Shown here: positions 25,144 to 32,565 of the stretch, one piece after another
Layout of the letters: every line of letters begins with the position of its first letter
Position numbering within the stretch: the stretch's first letter is position 1
Program-made: the position numbers and the translations under genes
Notes under the pieces: model-generated
The model's input: the letters and a program-made list of their open reading frames with translations, nothing else
What the model was told of the DNA's origin: nothing
Database searches by the model: none
Assembly: GCA_017548165.1 (NCBI GenBank)
Contig: JAFYMW010000001.1
Location: forward strand, 1-32,565
Direction: 5' to 3'
DNA: 32,565 bases
Source: Bacteroidaceae bacterium
GTDB lineage: Bacteria > Bacteroidota > Bacteroidia > Bacteroidales > Bacteroidaceae

Positions 25144-26433
25144 TTATCCGAAGAATGCGTATGCAATGAATATTGCCGCCAGCACTCCGATGAGGTCTGT
25201 GATAAGTCCTGCCGCCACGGCATGGCGTGTGTGGCGTATGCCCACGCTACCGAAGTATACGGCCAGTATATAGAAGGTGGTGTCTGTTGCTCCCTGGAAG
25301 ATGCAACTCAGTCGTCCCACGAAACTGTCTGCTCCATAAGTGCTCATGGCATCCACCATCATACCTCTTGCACCCGAACCGCTCAGGGGTTTCATTATTG
25401 CCGTTGGCAAGGCAGGGACAAACTCGGCATTCAGACCCATGGAGGCAACCAACCATTCAGTACCGGATATGATAGCTTCCATGGCACCAGAGGCGCGGAA
25501 CACGCCTATTGCCACAAGTATTGCCACAAGATAGGGGATGATGCGCACGGCGGTTTCAAATCCTCCCTTGGCTCCCTCCACAAAGGCTTCGTAGACATTC
25601 ACCTTGCGCTTGAGACCAGCAACGATAAAACCAGTAATTATGGTGAACAGCACCACATTGGCTATGGTGGTGCTCCACAGGTTCATGGTTTCCCTGTCAA
25701 TCTGTGTGCCTAGCCATACCACCGAACTTACCAGCAGACAGATGCCTAACATTGTGCCCAGGATGGCTCGGTTCAGCAGGTTTATCTTTTGGTAGAGGCT
25801 GGTTACTATTATTCCGCCCAAGGTGGCTATGGTTGTGGCAATCAGGATGGGGATGAAGATGTCGGTGGGTTGTGCTGCTCCCATCTGTGCACGATACACA
25901 AGGATGCTCACTGGTATGAGGGTGAGTCCCGATGTATTCAGCACCAGGAACATTATCATGGGATTTGATGCCGTGGAGTTCATACGCTCCACCTCTTCCA
26001 GAGTCAGCCCTTCCTTCTTTGCCTTCAGTTCGTTTTGAAGTCTGTTGTGCTCCTGCATGGATTCCATTGCCTTCAGACCCAGTGGCGTTGCAGCATTGTC
26101 CAAACCCAGCATGTTGGCACTGATGTTCATGAACATGTGTCCGTAGGCAGGATGTCCCTTGGGGAGGTCAGGGAAAAGACGGCAGAACAGAGGAGAGAGC
26201 AAACGGCTCAGTGCGCTCACCAGTCCTCCCTTTTCGCCTATCTGCATGATGCCCATCCACAAGGATAGCACACCTGTCAGTCCCAAGGAAATCTCAAAGG
26301 CTGTCTTTGCTGAGGCAAAGGTGCTGTCCATGATAGCAGGAAACACAGATGTGTCGCCCATAAACACCAACCTGAAGATTGCAATAGCAAATGCTATGAG
26401 GAAGAATCCTATCCAAATATAATTTAATACCAT
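25144..26433 (-). CDS. Nucleoside-recognition (SpmA-SpmB fusion-like) membrane protein
   Basis: A polytopic inner-membrane protein of about 429 residues that looks like a fusion of SpmA and SpmB, each carrying a nucleoside-recognition (Gate) domain. The first half has MFMNISANMLGLDNAATPLG and the second half IIPYLVAILVAIGVFRASGA and PLSGSGARGMM, the typical conserved segments. Bacteria that do not sporulate often carry this fusion; it is presumed to move nucleosides or similar solutes. The ATG at 26433 (MVLNYIWIGFF) is chosen because it begins the first membrane helix; the frame can extend 17 residues upstream. The two deoxynucleoside kinases directly downstream fit a nucleoside uptake and salvage unit (inference). 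Confidence 0.85.
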   Translation of the reverse strand: MVLNYIWIGFFLIAFAIAIFRLVFMGDTSVFPAIMDSTFASAKTAFEISLGLTGVLSLWMGIMQIGEKGGLVSALSRLLSPLFCRLFPDLPKGHPAYGHMFMNISANMLGLDNAATPLGLKAMESMQEHNRLQNELKAKKEGLTLEEVERMNSTASNPMIMFLVLNTSGLTLIPVSILVYRAQMGAAQPTDIFIPILIATTIATLGGIIVTSLYQKINLLNRAILGTMLGICLLVSSVVWLGTQIDRETMNLWSTTIANVVLFTIITGFIVAGLKRKVNVYEAFVEGAKGGFETAVRIIPYLVAILVAIGVFRASGAMEAIISGTEWLVASMGLNAEFVPALPTAIMKPLSGSGARGMMVDAMSTYGADSFVGRLSCIFQGATDTTFYILAVYFGSVGIRHTRHAVAAGLITDLIGVLAAIFIAYAFFG

Positions 26434-26511
26434 TTCGGGGTAGCCTAATTGTTGTTTTCCATTAATATCTTTTCCGCTCACCACTCACCACTCATCGCTC
26501 ACCGTTCATTA

Positions 26512-27540
26512 TCAAAACTCAAATAGTCCTTGCTGGCCATTGGGTGCCAATGGGGTGCGTCCCAGATGCTGGTAGGCAAGTTCGGTGACTTCTCTGCCTC
26601 GTGGTGTGCGCTTGATGAAGCCTTCCTTGATGAGGAAAGGCTCGTAGACTTCCTCCACAGTGCCACCATCCTCGCCAATAGCCGTGGCAATGGTGTTGAT
26701 ACCTACTGGACCACCCTTGAACTTGTCGATGATAGTAAGCAGTATCTTGTTGTCTATCTCGTCCAGACCATGACGGTCGATGTTCAGAGCTTCCAGGGCA
26801 TAGCGTGCAATTTCTATGTTTATCTTGCCGTTGCCTTTTACCTGTGCAAAGTCGCGGACACGGCGCAAAAGTGCATTGGCAATACGTGGCGTGCCACGGC
26901 TTCGGCCCGCTATCTCGGCTGCTGCCTTGCCCTCTATGGGAACTCCAAGTATACTGGCGCTACGCATGATAATCTTCTGCAAGGTGGTAGTATCGTAGTA
27001 TTCCAGATGCAGATTGATGCCGAAACGAGCACGCAAGGGAGCTGTGAGCAAACCGCTTCGTGTGGTGGCACCAACCAGAGTGAAGGGTGCAAGGTCTATC
27101 TGTATGGAGCGAGCCGAGGGACCCTTGTCTATCATTATGTCTATGCGATAGTCCTCCATAGCAGAGTAAAGATACTCTTCCACAACAGGACTTAGACGGT
27201 GTATCTCGTCGATGAACAGCACGTCGTTTGGTTCCAACGAGGTGAGTATGCCGGCAAGGTCACCGGGTTTGTCCAGCACAGGACCCGATGTCAGTTTGAA
27301 ACCGACACCCAGTTCGTTGGCTATGATGTTGCTCAATGTTGTCTTACCCAATCCTGGGGGACCATGCAAGAGGGTGTGATCCAGAGGTTCACCACGATAT
27401 TTGGCGGCCTCAACAAATATGCTCAGGTTCTCCACCACCTTCTTCTGTCCGCTGAAATCCTGAAACTTCAGTGGTCGCAAGGCATTCTCGTAGTCTTTCT
27501 CGCGGATTTGCCCTTCGTGTCTTATATCAAAATCTTCCAT
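26512..27540 (-). CDS. ruvB: Holliday junction branch migration ATPase RuvB
   Basis: The AAA+ motor of the RuvAB complex, which drives branch migration of Holliday junctions in recombination and repair. The 342 residues are the normal length. Visible motifs are the Walker A loop GPPGLGKTT (60-68), Walker B with D111-E112 in VLFIDEIHR, sensor 1 GATTR (157-161) and the arginine-finger region [10 protein letters not shown] (165-174). A winged-helix DNA-binding domain follows, with the conserved tail [18 protein letters not shown]. The ATG at 27540 ([10 protein letters not shown]) is chosen because it begins the conserved region; the open frame upstream overlaps the promoter zone. The nucleoside-recognition gene begins 78 bp downstream, so ruvB may lead that unit. 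Confidence 0.97.
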   Translation of the reverse strand: MEDFDIRHEGQIREKDYENALRPLKFQDFSGQKKVVENLSIFVEAAKYRGEPLDHTLLHGPPGLGKTTLSNIIANELGVGFKLTSGPVLDKPGDLAGILTSLEPNDVLFIDEIHRLSPVVEEYLYSAMEDYRIDIMIDKGPSARSIQIDLAPFTLVGATTRSGLLTAPLRARFGINLHLEYYDTTTLQKIIMRSASILGVPIEGKAAAEIAGRSRGTPRIANALLRRVRDFAQVKGNGKINIEIARYALEALNIDRHGLDEIDNKILLTIIDKFKGGPVGINTIATAIGEDGGTVEEVYEPFLIKEGFIKRTPRGREVTELAYQHLGRTPLAPNGQQGLFEF

Positions 27541-27549
27541 AATAGACCG

Positions 27550-27566
27550 CAAATATAGCAAAATTA
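27550..27566 (-). promoter_or_regulatory. Candidate -7 boxes of ruvB
   Basis: Two consensus -7 boxes occur on the minus strand, TATATTTG (27550-27557) and TAATTTTG (27559-27566). A TTG about 22 bp upstream of the second is the only -33 candidate. The first box is 9 bp from the ATG. Confidence 0.4.
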
Positions 27567-27662
27567 TGGCAATAAACACGGTTCTCTCCAACAAAAACAT
27601 AAGCACTGTGCCTAAAAGGCAAATAAAGCATCGCGTGCGCTGAAGGTGTCTGCTCTTATTCG

Positions 27663-27670
27663 TATATTTG
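27663..27670 (+). promoter_or_regulatory. -7 box of the PG_1098-like methyltransferase gene
   Basis: TATATTTG, exact consensus, 8 bp before the ATG at 27679. No consensus -33 is seen. The predicted leader is about 5 nt, the same geometry as at the S51 gene. Confidence 0.5.
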
Positions 27671-27678
27671 TCAATCGG

Positions 27679-28878
27679 ATGAGAAACGAAGATTTTATAA
27701 TACAGCATCGCCACGATGATGTCCGTGCCCTTGCCTTGAGAAAGGCAGAGGAGGGTGTGGACATAAAATGGTGTCTGCAACAGATAGAGGGATGGCAGAA
27801 GGCTTGCGATAAGCTTCCCCGATGGGCAAAGCAGGATGGATTGTGGTATCCGTCAGCATTGTCCATGGAGCAATGTTCGAGCGAGCATACGGCAAAGTAC
27901 AAGAAAAGTGTCGTTTCACGCCTTTTACCCGATGCTTCGGAGCGTCTACGCTTTGCCGACCTTACAGGTGGCTATGGCATAGACTTCAGTTATATGGCAT
28001 CCTTGTTTGCAGAGTCGTGCTATGTTGAGCGCAATGCAGAGCTATGCCGTGTGGCAGAGCATAATTTCAATGTCTTGTCCTTGACTGGTGCAAAGGTGGT
28101 TTGTGCCGATTCCACCGAGTATTTGCATAGCGCAACGGCAAACTACTCTCTTCTTTATCTCGACCCTGCCAGGCGTGATGGTGTGGGACGCAAGACGGTT
28201 GCCATAGGCGATTGCACCCCAGATATAGGTGCCATTCTTGATGATTTGCTTCGTGCCTCGCGCTATGTAGTAATAAAACTCTCTCCCATGCTTGATATCA
28301 GTGCTGCCTTGGTGGTGCTGAAATGCGTCAGGGAGATTCATGTGGTCAGTGTGAAGGGTGAGTGCAAAGAACTGTTGTTTGTCCTTGATGCCCAGTACAA
28401 GGGAATGCCTGTATATCATGCCGTAAATCTTGCATCTGCCGACGAACTTTTCATCTGCTCGCACGAACAGAAAACAGAAGCCGTATTGTCTGTGGCTGGA
28501 CAATGTATTGTCTTGGCTCAAGGAATGTATCTCTTCGAACCCAACGCCAGTATCCTTAAAGCAGGGGTTCAGGATGTGCTATGCCAGCATTATGGTGTGG
28601 CAAAGTTGCACCCGATGAGCAATCTCTTTATTTCCAAGGAACCGGTGGAGGGGTTTCCTGGTCGTTCCTTCAAGGTTGTTGATTATTGTGGTTTTGGCAA
28701 GAAGGAACTGCGTGCCATGCTGGGAGAAACGAAGCGTGCCAACCTTGCCATCCGCAACTTCCCCTCCACGGTGGCAGACTTGCGCAAGAAGCTTCGTTTG
28801 GCCGAGGGTGGTGATGTGTATCTTTTTGCCACTACGCTTGCCGATGGTTCACACGTCCTTGTGCGTTGTGCCAAATAG
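27679..28878 (+). CDS. THUMP-like class I SAM-dependent methyltransferase (PG_1098 family)
   Basis: A 399-residue protein expected to methylate an RNA or related substrate using S-adenosylmethionine. An N-terminal helical part is followed by SAM motif I ([13 protein letters not shown], 92-104), the acidic ribose-binding site YVER (115-118) and the motif-IV-like YLDPARRD (160-167). The C-terminal part, around [20 protein letters not shown] and [15 protein letters not shown], matches the THUMP-like domain of Bacteroidetes proteins typified by PG_1098. ATG 27679 is chosen because the longer frame runs through the promoter box. The last 30 bases overlap the end of ribF on the opposite strand. The biochemical substrate is unknown. 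Confidence 0.85.
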   Translation: MRNEDFIIQHRHDDVRALALRKAEEGVDIKWCLQQIEGWQKACDKLPRWAKQDGLWYPSALSMEQCSSEHTAKYKKSVVSRLLPDASERLRFADLTGGYGIDFSYMASLFAESCYVERNAELCRVAEHNFNVLSLTGAKVVCADSTEYLHSATANYSLLYLDPARRDGVGRKTVAIGDCTPDIGAILDDLLRASRYVVIKLSPMLDISAALVVLKCVREIHVVSVKGECKELLFVLDAQYKGMPVYHAVNLASADELFICSHEQKTEAVLSVAGQCIVLAQGMYLFEPNASILKAGVQDVLCQHYGVAKLHPMSNLFISKEPVEGFPGRSFKVVDYCGFGKKELRAMLGETKRANLAIRNFPSTVADLRKKLRLAEGGDVYLFATTLADGSHVLVRCAK

Positions 28879-29727
28879 CGATGAGGCTTGGATGATGTCT
28901 TCCTGAATCTGTGCCTTCAGTTCCTCCAACGAGGCAAACTTCCTTTCCTCGCGTATACGCTCAATAAAGGAAAGGTGCAGTTCTTGGCCATACAGGTTGC
29001 CAGAATATCCAAAGATGTGCACCTCAACGGAAATGTTTGTGCCGTTGTTCAGCGTTGGTCTTCGGCCTATGTTCATTATTCCATGCCCCAGGTCTGTCTC
29101 CACGGCATATACTCCAGTGGCAGGGATTAGTTTGTCCGTTGCAATATTCAGGTTGGCGGTAGGGAATCCCAGCGTGCGTCCCACCTGATGTCCGCTTTCT
29201 ACCATGCCAGTCAGCACATATGGGTGGCATAGCAACTTTGCCGCCTCAGCCACATTGCCTTCCGTCAGGAGTCGTCTTATCTCACTACTGCTGGCATAAT
29301 GCTGTTCAAACCTTTTGGCTATAATCACCCTTATGCCACATTCCTCACCCCAACGGATATAGTCCTCATGCTCTCCGCCTCCATGTCCGAACCTATGGTC
29401 ATAACCCATCACCAGAGTGGAAACATGAAGTCTGTCGCGAAGTATCTCACTCATGAATGCCAGTGCATCCATTCCTGCCATCTTGTGGTCGAAGGCAAGA
29501 ACCTCCACATGATCTATTCCGCTCTTTTTCAACAGAGAAATCCTTTCCTCTGTTGTTGTCAGCAGGCATGGCACATAGTCCGTCTTAACGATAGTCTTGG
29601 GGTGACAGTCCATGGTGATGACCATAGATTGCAGACCCTCTTTCCGTGCCTGTTCCAGTACTTGCGAAATAAGGAAACGATGTCCGCAATGTACCCCATC
29701 AAAAAAACCTATCGTTGCTACAAACAT
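28849..29727 (-). CDS. ribF: Bifunctional riboflavin kinase/FMN adenylyltransferase RibF
   Basis: Makes FMN and then FAD from riboflavin in the cytoplasm. The N-terminal nucleotidyltransferase domain has GFFDGVHCGHR (7-17) and the downstream SSSEIRRLL (146-154). The C-terminal riboflavin kinase domain has GRTLGFPTANL (183-193), NIGRRPT (219-225) and the catalytic-site SVEVHIF (233-239). At 292 residues it is slightly short, because the protein begins almost directly at the first beta strand (MFVATIGFFDG). The frame continues upstream, but only from a GTG inside the divergent tRNA promoter, so the ATG at 29727 is preferred. Its 3' end overlaps the convergent methyltransferase gene by 30 bp. 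Confidence 0.95.
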   Translation of the reverse strand: MFVATIGFFDGVHCGHRFLISQVLEQARKEGLQSMVITMDCHPKTIVKTDYVPCLLTTTEERISLLKKSGIDHVEVLAFDHKMAGMDALAFMSEILRDRLHVSTLVMGYDHRFGHGGGEHEDYIRWGEECGIRVIIAKRFEQHYASSSEIRRLLTEGNVAEAAKLLCHPYVLTGMVESGHQVGRTLGFPTANLNIATDKLIPATGVYAVETDLGHGIMNIGRRPTLNNGTNISVEVHIFGYSGNLYGQELHLSFIERIREERKFASLEELKAQIQEDIIQASSLFGTTHKDV

Positions 29728-29731
29728 GATG

Positions 29732-29739
29732 CGAAGGTA
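29732..29739 (-). promoter_or_regulatory. Weak -7-like box at the ribF start
   Basis: TACCTTCG on the minus strand differs from TAnnTTTG by one base and ends 4 bp before the ATG. If used, the transcript would be leaderless. No -33 box is visible. Confidence 0.25.
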
Positions 29740-29759
29740 CAAAAAAAACTTGAATATCG

Positions 29760-29790
29760 TTTGCAGTATCGGAAAAATGTTATACCTTTG
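29760..29790 (+). promoter_or_regulatory. Promoter of the CAU tRNA
   Basis: TTTG (29760-29763), a 19-bp spacer and TACCTTTG (29783-29790) match the consensus. The tRNA begins 28 bp downstream. Confidence 0.75.
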
Positions 29791-29818
29791 CACTCGCTAA
29801 GGAGAAATCCGAAGGCTC

Positions 29819-29892
29819 GGACTTGTAGCTCAGTTGGTTAGAGCAACAGACTCATAATCTGGAGGTCCCTGGTTCAAGCCCAGGCTGGTCCA
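29819..29892 (+). tRNA. tRNA-Met (anticodon CAU)
   Basis: A full cloverleaf can be drawn: acceptor GGACTTG with CTGGTCC, D stem GCTC with GAGC, anticodon loop CTCATAA with CAT at 29853-29855, T arm CCTGG-TTCAAGC-CCAGG and discriminator A; CCA is not encoded. The G1-C72 pair argues against an initiator. Elongator Met is the default, but an Ile2 (lysidine-modified CAU) tRNA cannot be excluded by eye. The acceptor stem is imperfect: position 5-68 is U-G and 6-67 is U-U, so the two halves do not match well. Confidence 0.93.
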
Positions 29893-29903
29893 CTTTTAAA
29901 ATC

Positions 29904-29940
29904 AAGCAGTTACGAAAATTCGTAGCTGCTTTTTTCTTTT
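29904..29940 (+). terminator. Rho-independent terminator downstream of the tRNA
   Basis: AAGCAGTTACGAA and TTCGTAGCTGCTT form a stem of about 12 pairs with one G-U pair and a very tight loop. TTTTTTCTTTT follows. Confidence 0.85.
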
Positions 29941-29942
29941 TC

Positions 29943-29964
29943 TGCGTAAACAATGCGTAAACAA
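29943..29964. repeat. Tandem 11-bp direct repeat just beyond the tRNA terminator
   Basis: TGCGTAAACAA occurs twice back to back. It lies 51 bp past the tRNA, where an integrase would recognise arm or core sites. On the minus strand the stretch reads IVYAEKEKSSYEFS then stop, which resembles a decayed integrase C-terminus (from memory, not searched). Confidence 0.5.
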
Positions 29965-30067
29965 ACTGTTTGAGTTTACCTATGATACCCAATAATGCTC
30001 ACTAAGATTCAACGATGTCTGATTCCCCTAATAATGAGTGATTAAATGATTGATATATAGTTGTATC

Positions 30068-30766
30068 TTATCTTTTTGCTGTGAAGAAGTCTATAGCTAA
30101 ATCGATAAGTAGTCCCATCGTACTTACCAACCTTTTATCTGATTCGTTTTCAAGGTTTCGTTTTACGATAGAAGTCAGAACACTATTGACAATGTGCAAT
30201 GATTTATTTAACGGTTTGTCATATGGTTTATTGTTTAGAGCCAAATCGATACTTTGCATGACGGTAATAGTATCACTTATATCAGAGGTCTTTTCATTAG
30301 GCTGGATAATATCAAGTACTTGCAAAGAATATTTGGCTACCGATAATAAATCAGACACCTTAAGCGTATTGTTTTTTTCGTCATTGTCGTGTTGTATTGG
30401 AACTGTATATAAGATGTCGGTAGGTGTAAATTCTTTCTGTGGAAAATATAAAACCTCAATGCAGTGAGAAGAAAATGTTTGATATTTATTGGATTCTAAT
30501 ATCACCCAAATGGTTCTTAAACATCCCTCAATATTATATCGTAATGTATCTCCACCTATTAAGAAAATGGAACAAGGCCGACCTGGTATTTTACCGTGTT
30601 CTATAAAAACGTCACTTATATTATCATTCTTAGATTTTATATATTGCGGAAAATTATTAATGAATTCGTTAAATAAAATTTTCATTTTATTCTCATCTTC
30701 ATTATAAAAAGCGTCATTCAACAGTAGATAAATACTTTCTAACTGTTTAAGTTCCTCATGAATCAT
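30068..30766 (-). CDS. Hypothetical protein, 232 residues, in the A+T-rich island
   Basis: I do not recognise a family. The protein is predicted to be soluble and largely helical, with no signal peptide, membrane segment or obvious catalytic motif. The N-terminal third (MIHEELKQLESIYLLLNDAF) is helical and charged. A central part (RPCSIFLIGGDTLRYNIEG, IEVLYFPQKEFTPTDILYTV) looks like alternating strands. The C-terminus is again helical (VLTSIVKRNLENESDKRLVS). Codon use is strongly A/T-biased compared with the genes left of the tRNA. AGG lies a few bases before the ATG as a possible ribosome site. It is divergent from an XRE regulator and hsdR, so it may be an accessory or defence gene (inference from position only). 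Confidence 0.65.
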   Translation of the reverse strand: MIHEELKQLESIYLLLNDAFYNEDENKMKILFNEFINNFPQYIKSKNDNISDVFIEHGKIPGRPCSIFLIGGDTLRYNIEGCLRTIWVILESNKYQTFSSHCIEVLYFPQKEFTPTDILYTVPIQHDNDEKNNTLKVSDLLSVAKYSLQVLDIIQPNEKTSDISDTITVMQSIDLALNNKPYDKPLNKSLHIVNSVLTSIVKRNLENESDKRLVSTMGLLIDLAIDFFTAKR

Positions 30767-31066
30767 AACCTTATTCGTTTTAGTTAAAATTATTTATAAT
30801 TTCTAAACAAAAAACAATTATAACCCTTATAATGTTCAATCATTTTTTGATGTTTTTTCAGGAGTTATAATCATAGTAGGCGTTTTTTAGTGTTTTCATC
30901 TTTACAAAGTAGGTATAGTTTATCTTTGTGGCTATGTTTTTGCAATTTTATTAATGTGTTTTGTGATTGTTTTTATGTTTTTATCTTTAAAAAATCACAT
31001 TTTTATGCTCAAATTACCTGTATATCGCAAAATTTAAAGTATTTTTGTAGTAAAATTCGGTGTAGT
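30767..31066. promoter_or_regulatory. A+T-rich divergent regulatory interval of the island
   Basis: A 300-bp gap with very low G+C between the 232-residue gene and the XRE regulator. Two plus-strand -7 boxes are visible, TATCTTTG (30921-30928) and TATTTTTG (31040-31047). The latter is 19 bp before the XRE start and is the likelier one; no good -33 box accompanies either. No coding region is supported inside it. Confidence 0.45.
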
Positions 31067-31273
31067 ATGAAGTTGAATAGAATAAAAGATATTCTTGACC
31101 AAAAAGGTATATCCCAAACATGGCTTGCGAAGCAAGTAGGCAAAAGTTTTAGTACAATTAATAGCTATGCTTGTAATAGATATCAGCCAGATTTGGAAAC
31201 ACTTTTGGCTATATCCAAGATTCTTCAAGTTGATTTGAAGGATTTAATCACGGATGAAGGTGAACGTCAGTAA
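31067..31273 (+). CDS. XRE-family helix-turn-helix regulator, 68 residues
   Basis: A small DNA-binding protein consisting of one Cro/C1-type helix-turn-helix: KGISQTWLAKQVGKSFSTIN at about 13-32 is helices 2-3, and LETLLAISKILQVDLKDLI at about 43-61 is the conserved tail. The start at ATG 31067 removes an unlikely upstream extension that runs through both promoter boxes. It precedes hsdR by 81 bp on the same strand. Small XRE proteins often accompany restriction-modification genes and time their expression after entry into a new host, as C proteins do; that role here is inference. Confidence 0.85.
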   Translation: MKLNRIKDILDQKGISQTWLAKQVGKSFSTINSYACNRYQPDLETLLAISKILQVDLKDLITDEGERQ

Positions 31274-31354
31274 TTCTGGCGAACGAATATTTGACTCGTA
31301 TTTTATATAACGGAACTTCTGATAATACGGAATAATCTGCGAAAGGATAGACAT

Positions 31355-32565
31355 ATGAAGCCTGAAGAAAAAGCAAGAATAAAGATTGACCAATGGCTAA
31401 CAGAAGCTGGTTGGAAAGTAATCAATCGAGATGAATTCGAAGCAGACAGTTCGGCTGTTGCTGTAAGAGAAGGTTTGCTAAAAGGTAACAGAGAAGCAGA
31501 CTATTTCCTTTTCATCAATGGAAAGGCTGTTGGCATATTGGAAGCAAAGCGTGAGGAAATAGATGCCAACAAAGGCGTGGTTTGTGATCAAGTTGAAGCC
31601 TACGCAAGAGGGGTTCCATCTTTTTATACAGCATATCAAAAGCCAATCCCTTTTTTATACACATCCAACGGCAAACAGCATTACTTTCATGATTTCAGGA
31701 AGAAGGATTCCGATTATGAAGAAATATTTGCTATGCATAAGCCAAAGAAACTTGTTGAGATGTTGGGGATTGAAGACCCTTTTGCAGGATTGCCCACATT
31801 GAATCCAAAAGGTTTGCGTGCATGCCAATACGAAGCTATAAATGGATTGGAAAAGAGCTTCCGTAATGGGCAGAATAGAGCATTGATGGTGTTAGCTACA
31901 GGAGCTGGTAAGACCTACACGGCATGTTTGGCTTCTTATCGAATGTTGGCATATACAAAGATGCGTCGTGTGCTTTTCTTGGTTGATCGAAATAATCTTG
32001 GTAAGCAGGCAGAGGGTGAATTTGGTACATTCCGTTTAACGGAGAATGGAGATGCATTCAATACTATATATTCTGTCAATCGTCTGAAATCTGCCAAAAT
32101 ACCAAGTGATAGTAATGTGGTTATATCAACTATCCAACGCCTTTTTTCCTTATTGAAAGGAGAAGACATTACAGATACAGACGATGATGACGCAGACAAC
32201 ATCACAAGCGAAGTTGTTCTGCCTGAAAATCCAAATTTGCCTCACGACTTCTTTGACCTTATCATCATCGATGAGTGTCACCGTTCTATCTATGGCAATT
32301 GGCGAAAGGTTCTTGAATATTTCGATACTGCCAAGTTGATAGGATTGACAGCAACGCCTATTCCTGAGACAATGGCTTTCTTCAATAACAATCGTGTGGT
32401 AAACTACACGTTGGAACAAAGTATTATTGATGGAGTAAATGTTGACCATCGTGTATATCGAATAAAGACCCAAGCAACCGAAGAAGGTGGTGCTATCAGA
32501 GAAGGAGACAAACTTAGAAGAGTAACCTGTTATACAGGAAAAGTAGAACAAATACTCAATAAGGA
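31355..32565 (+). CDS. hsdR: Type I restriction enzyme R subunit, HsdR (3' end cut by window edge)
   Basis: The motor and nuclease subunit of a type I restriction system, which translocates and cuts unmodified DNA. The 403 visible residues have an N-terminal PD-(D/E)XK nuclease with D49 in READYFLF and E63-A-K65 in GILEAKR. The superfamily-2 helicase follows: Walker A ATGAGKT (181-187), motif Ia (RVLFLVDRNNLG), DEAH-type IIIDECHR (303-310) and motif III LIGLTATP (328-335). This layout matches the EcoEI/EcoKI-like branch. An AAAGGA ribosome site lies about 8 bp before the ATG. HsdM and HsdS are not in the window and should follow to the right. The second RecA-like domain is missing only because of the window edge. 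Confidence 0.93.
   Translation, partial: MKPEEKARIKIDQWLTEAGWKVINRDEFEADSSAVAVREGLLKGNREADYFLFINGKAVGILEAKREEIDANKGVVCDQVEAYARGVPSFYTAYQKPIPFLYTSNGKQHYFHDFRKKDSDYEEIFAMHKPKKLVEMLGIEDPFAGLPTLNPKGLRACQYEAINGLEKSFRNGQNRALMVLATGAGKTYTACLASYRMLAYTKMRRVLFLVDRNNLGKQAEGEFGTFRLTENGDAFNTIYSVNRLKSAKIPSDSNVVISTIQRLFSLLKGEDITDTDDDDADNITSEVVLPENPNLPHDFFDLIIIDECHRSIYGNWRKVLEYFDTAKLIGLTATPIPETMAFFNNNRVVNYTLEQSIIDGVNVDHRVYRIKTQATEEGGAIREGDKLRRVTCYTGKVEQILNK

Noticed and set aside
1..32565. CRISPR array, rRNA, complete insertion sequence or SusC/SusD pair
   Set aside because: No regularly spaced repeats, rRNA-like sequence, transposase motif, or TonB-dependent receptor was found on either strand.
29819..32565. 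A second copy of the tRNA 3' end marking the other island boundary
   Set aside because: None was seen inside the window; if it exists it lies to the right.

Overview
The window looks like a chromosome segment of a gut-type Bacteroidales bacterium, most likely Prevotella or a close relative. Three things point there: many secreted glycoside hydrolases, two membrane-spanning TPR/HTH regulators of the SusR/DUF6377 style, and promoters that fit the Bacteroidetes pattern (TTTG, about 20 bases, then TAnnTTTG). No sequence search was possible, so product names rest on motifs and domain order read by eye.

Bases 1-3440 hold the start of a SusA-like GH13 neopullulanase (cut by the left edge) divergent from a DUF6377/SusR-like regulator, probably the regulatory end of a starch-use locus that continues to the left. 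Bases 4020-17826 hold a minus-strand run of carbohydrate genes: a GH29 fucosidase lipoprotein, a GH97 enzyme with a retaining-type aspartate, a 1134-residue GH5-GH43 fusion, a small orphan gene, a PfkB sugar kinase and a 1343-residue GH2 beta-galactosidase. No SusC/SusD pair is present. Bases 17982-19292 hold a second TPR-TM-HTH regulator bracketed by two identical 25-bp copies of a direct repeat, one upstream of the regulator and one upstream of the beta-galactosidase gene: a candidate autoregulated operator set.

Bases 19346-22185 hold an ATP-grasp ligase, an alpha/beta-hydrolase and, divergently, an S51 (cyanophycinase/peptidase E-like) hydrolase. The two divergent promoters have interlocked -33 boxes and the S51 mRNA appears nearly leaderless. 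This make-and-break amide-bond cluster is the best candidate for an undescribed small-metabolite system here. Bases 22241-29727 are core functions: ruvB, a nucleoside-recognition membrane protein, two tandem deoxynucleoside kinases, a polysaccharide flippase, a PG_1098-like methyltransferase and ribF.

A CAU-anticodon tRNA (29819-29892) marks a sharp change. Beyond it the DNA is visibly richer in A+T and carries an orphan 232-residue gene, a small XRE regulator and the start of a type I restriction hsdR. This looks like the left end of a tRNA-integrated defence island. The mismatched tRNA acceptor stem fits replacement of the tRNA 3' end by an inserted element.
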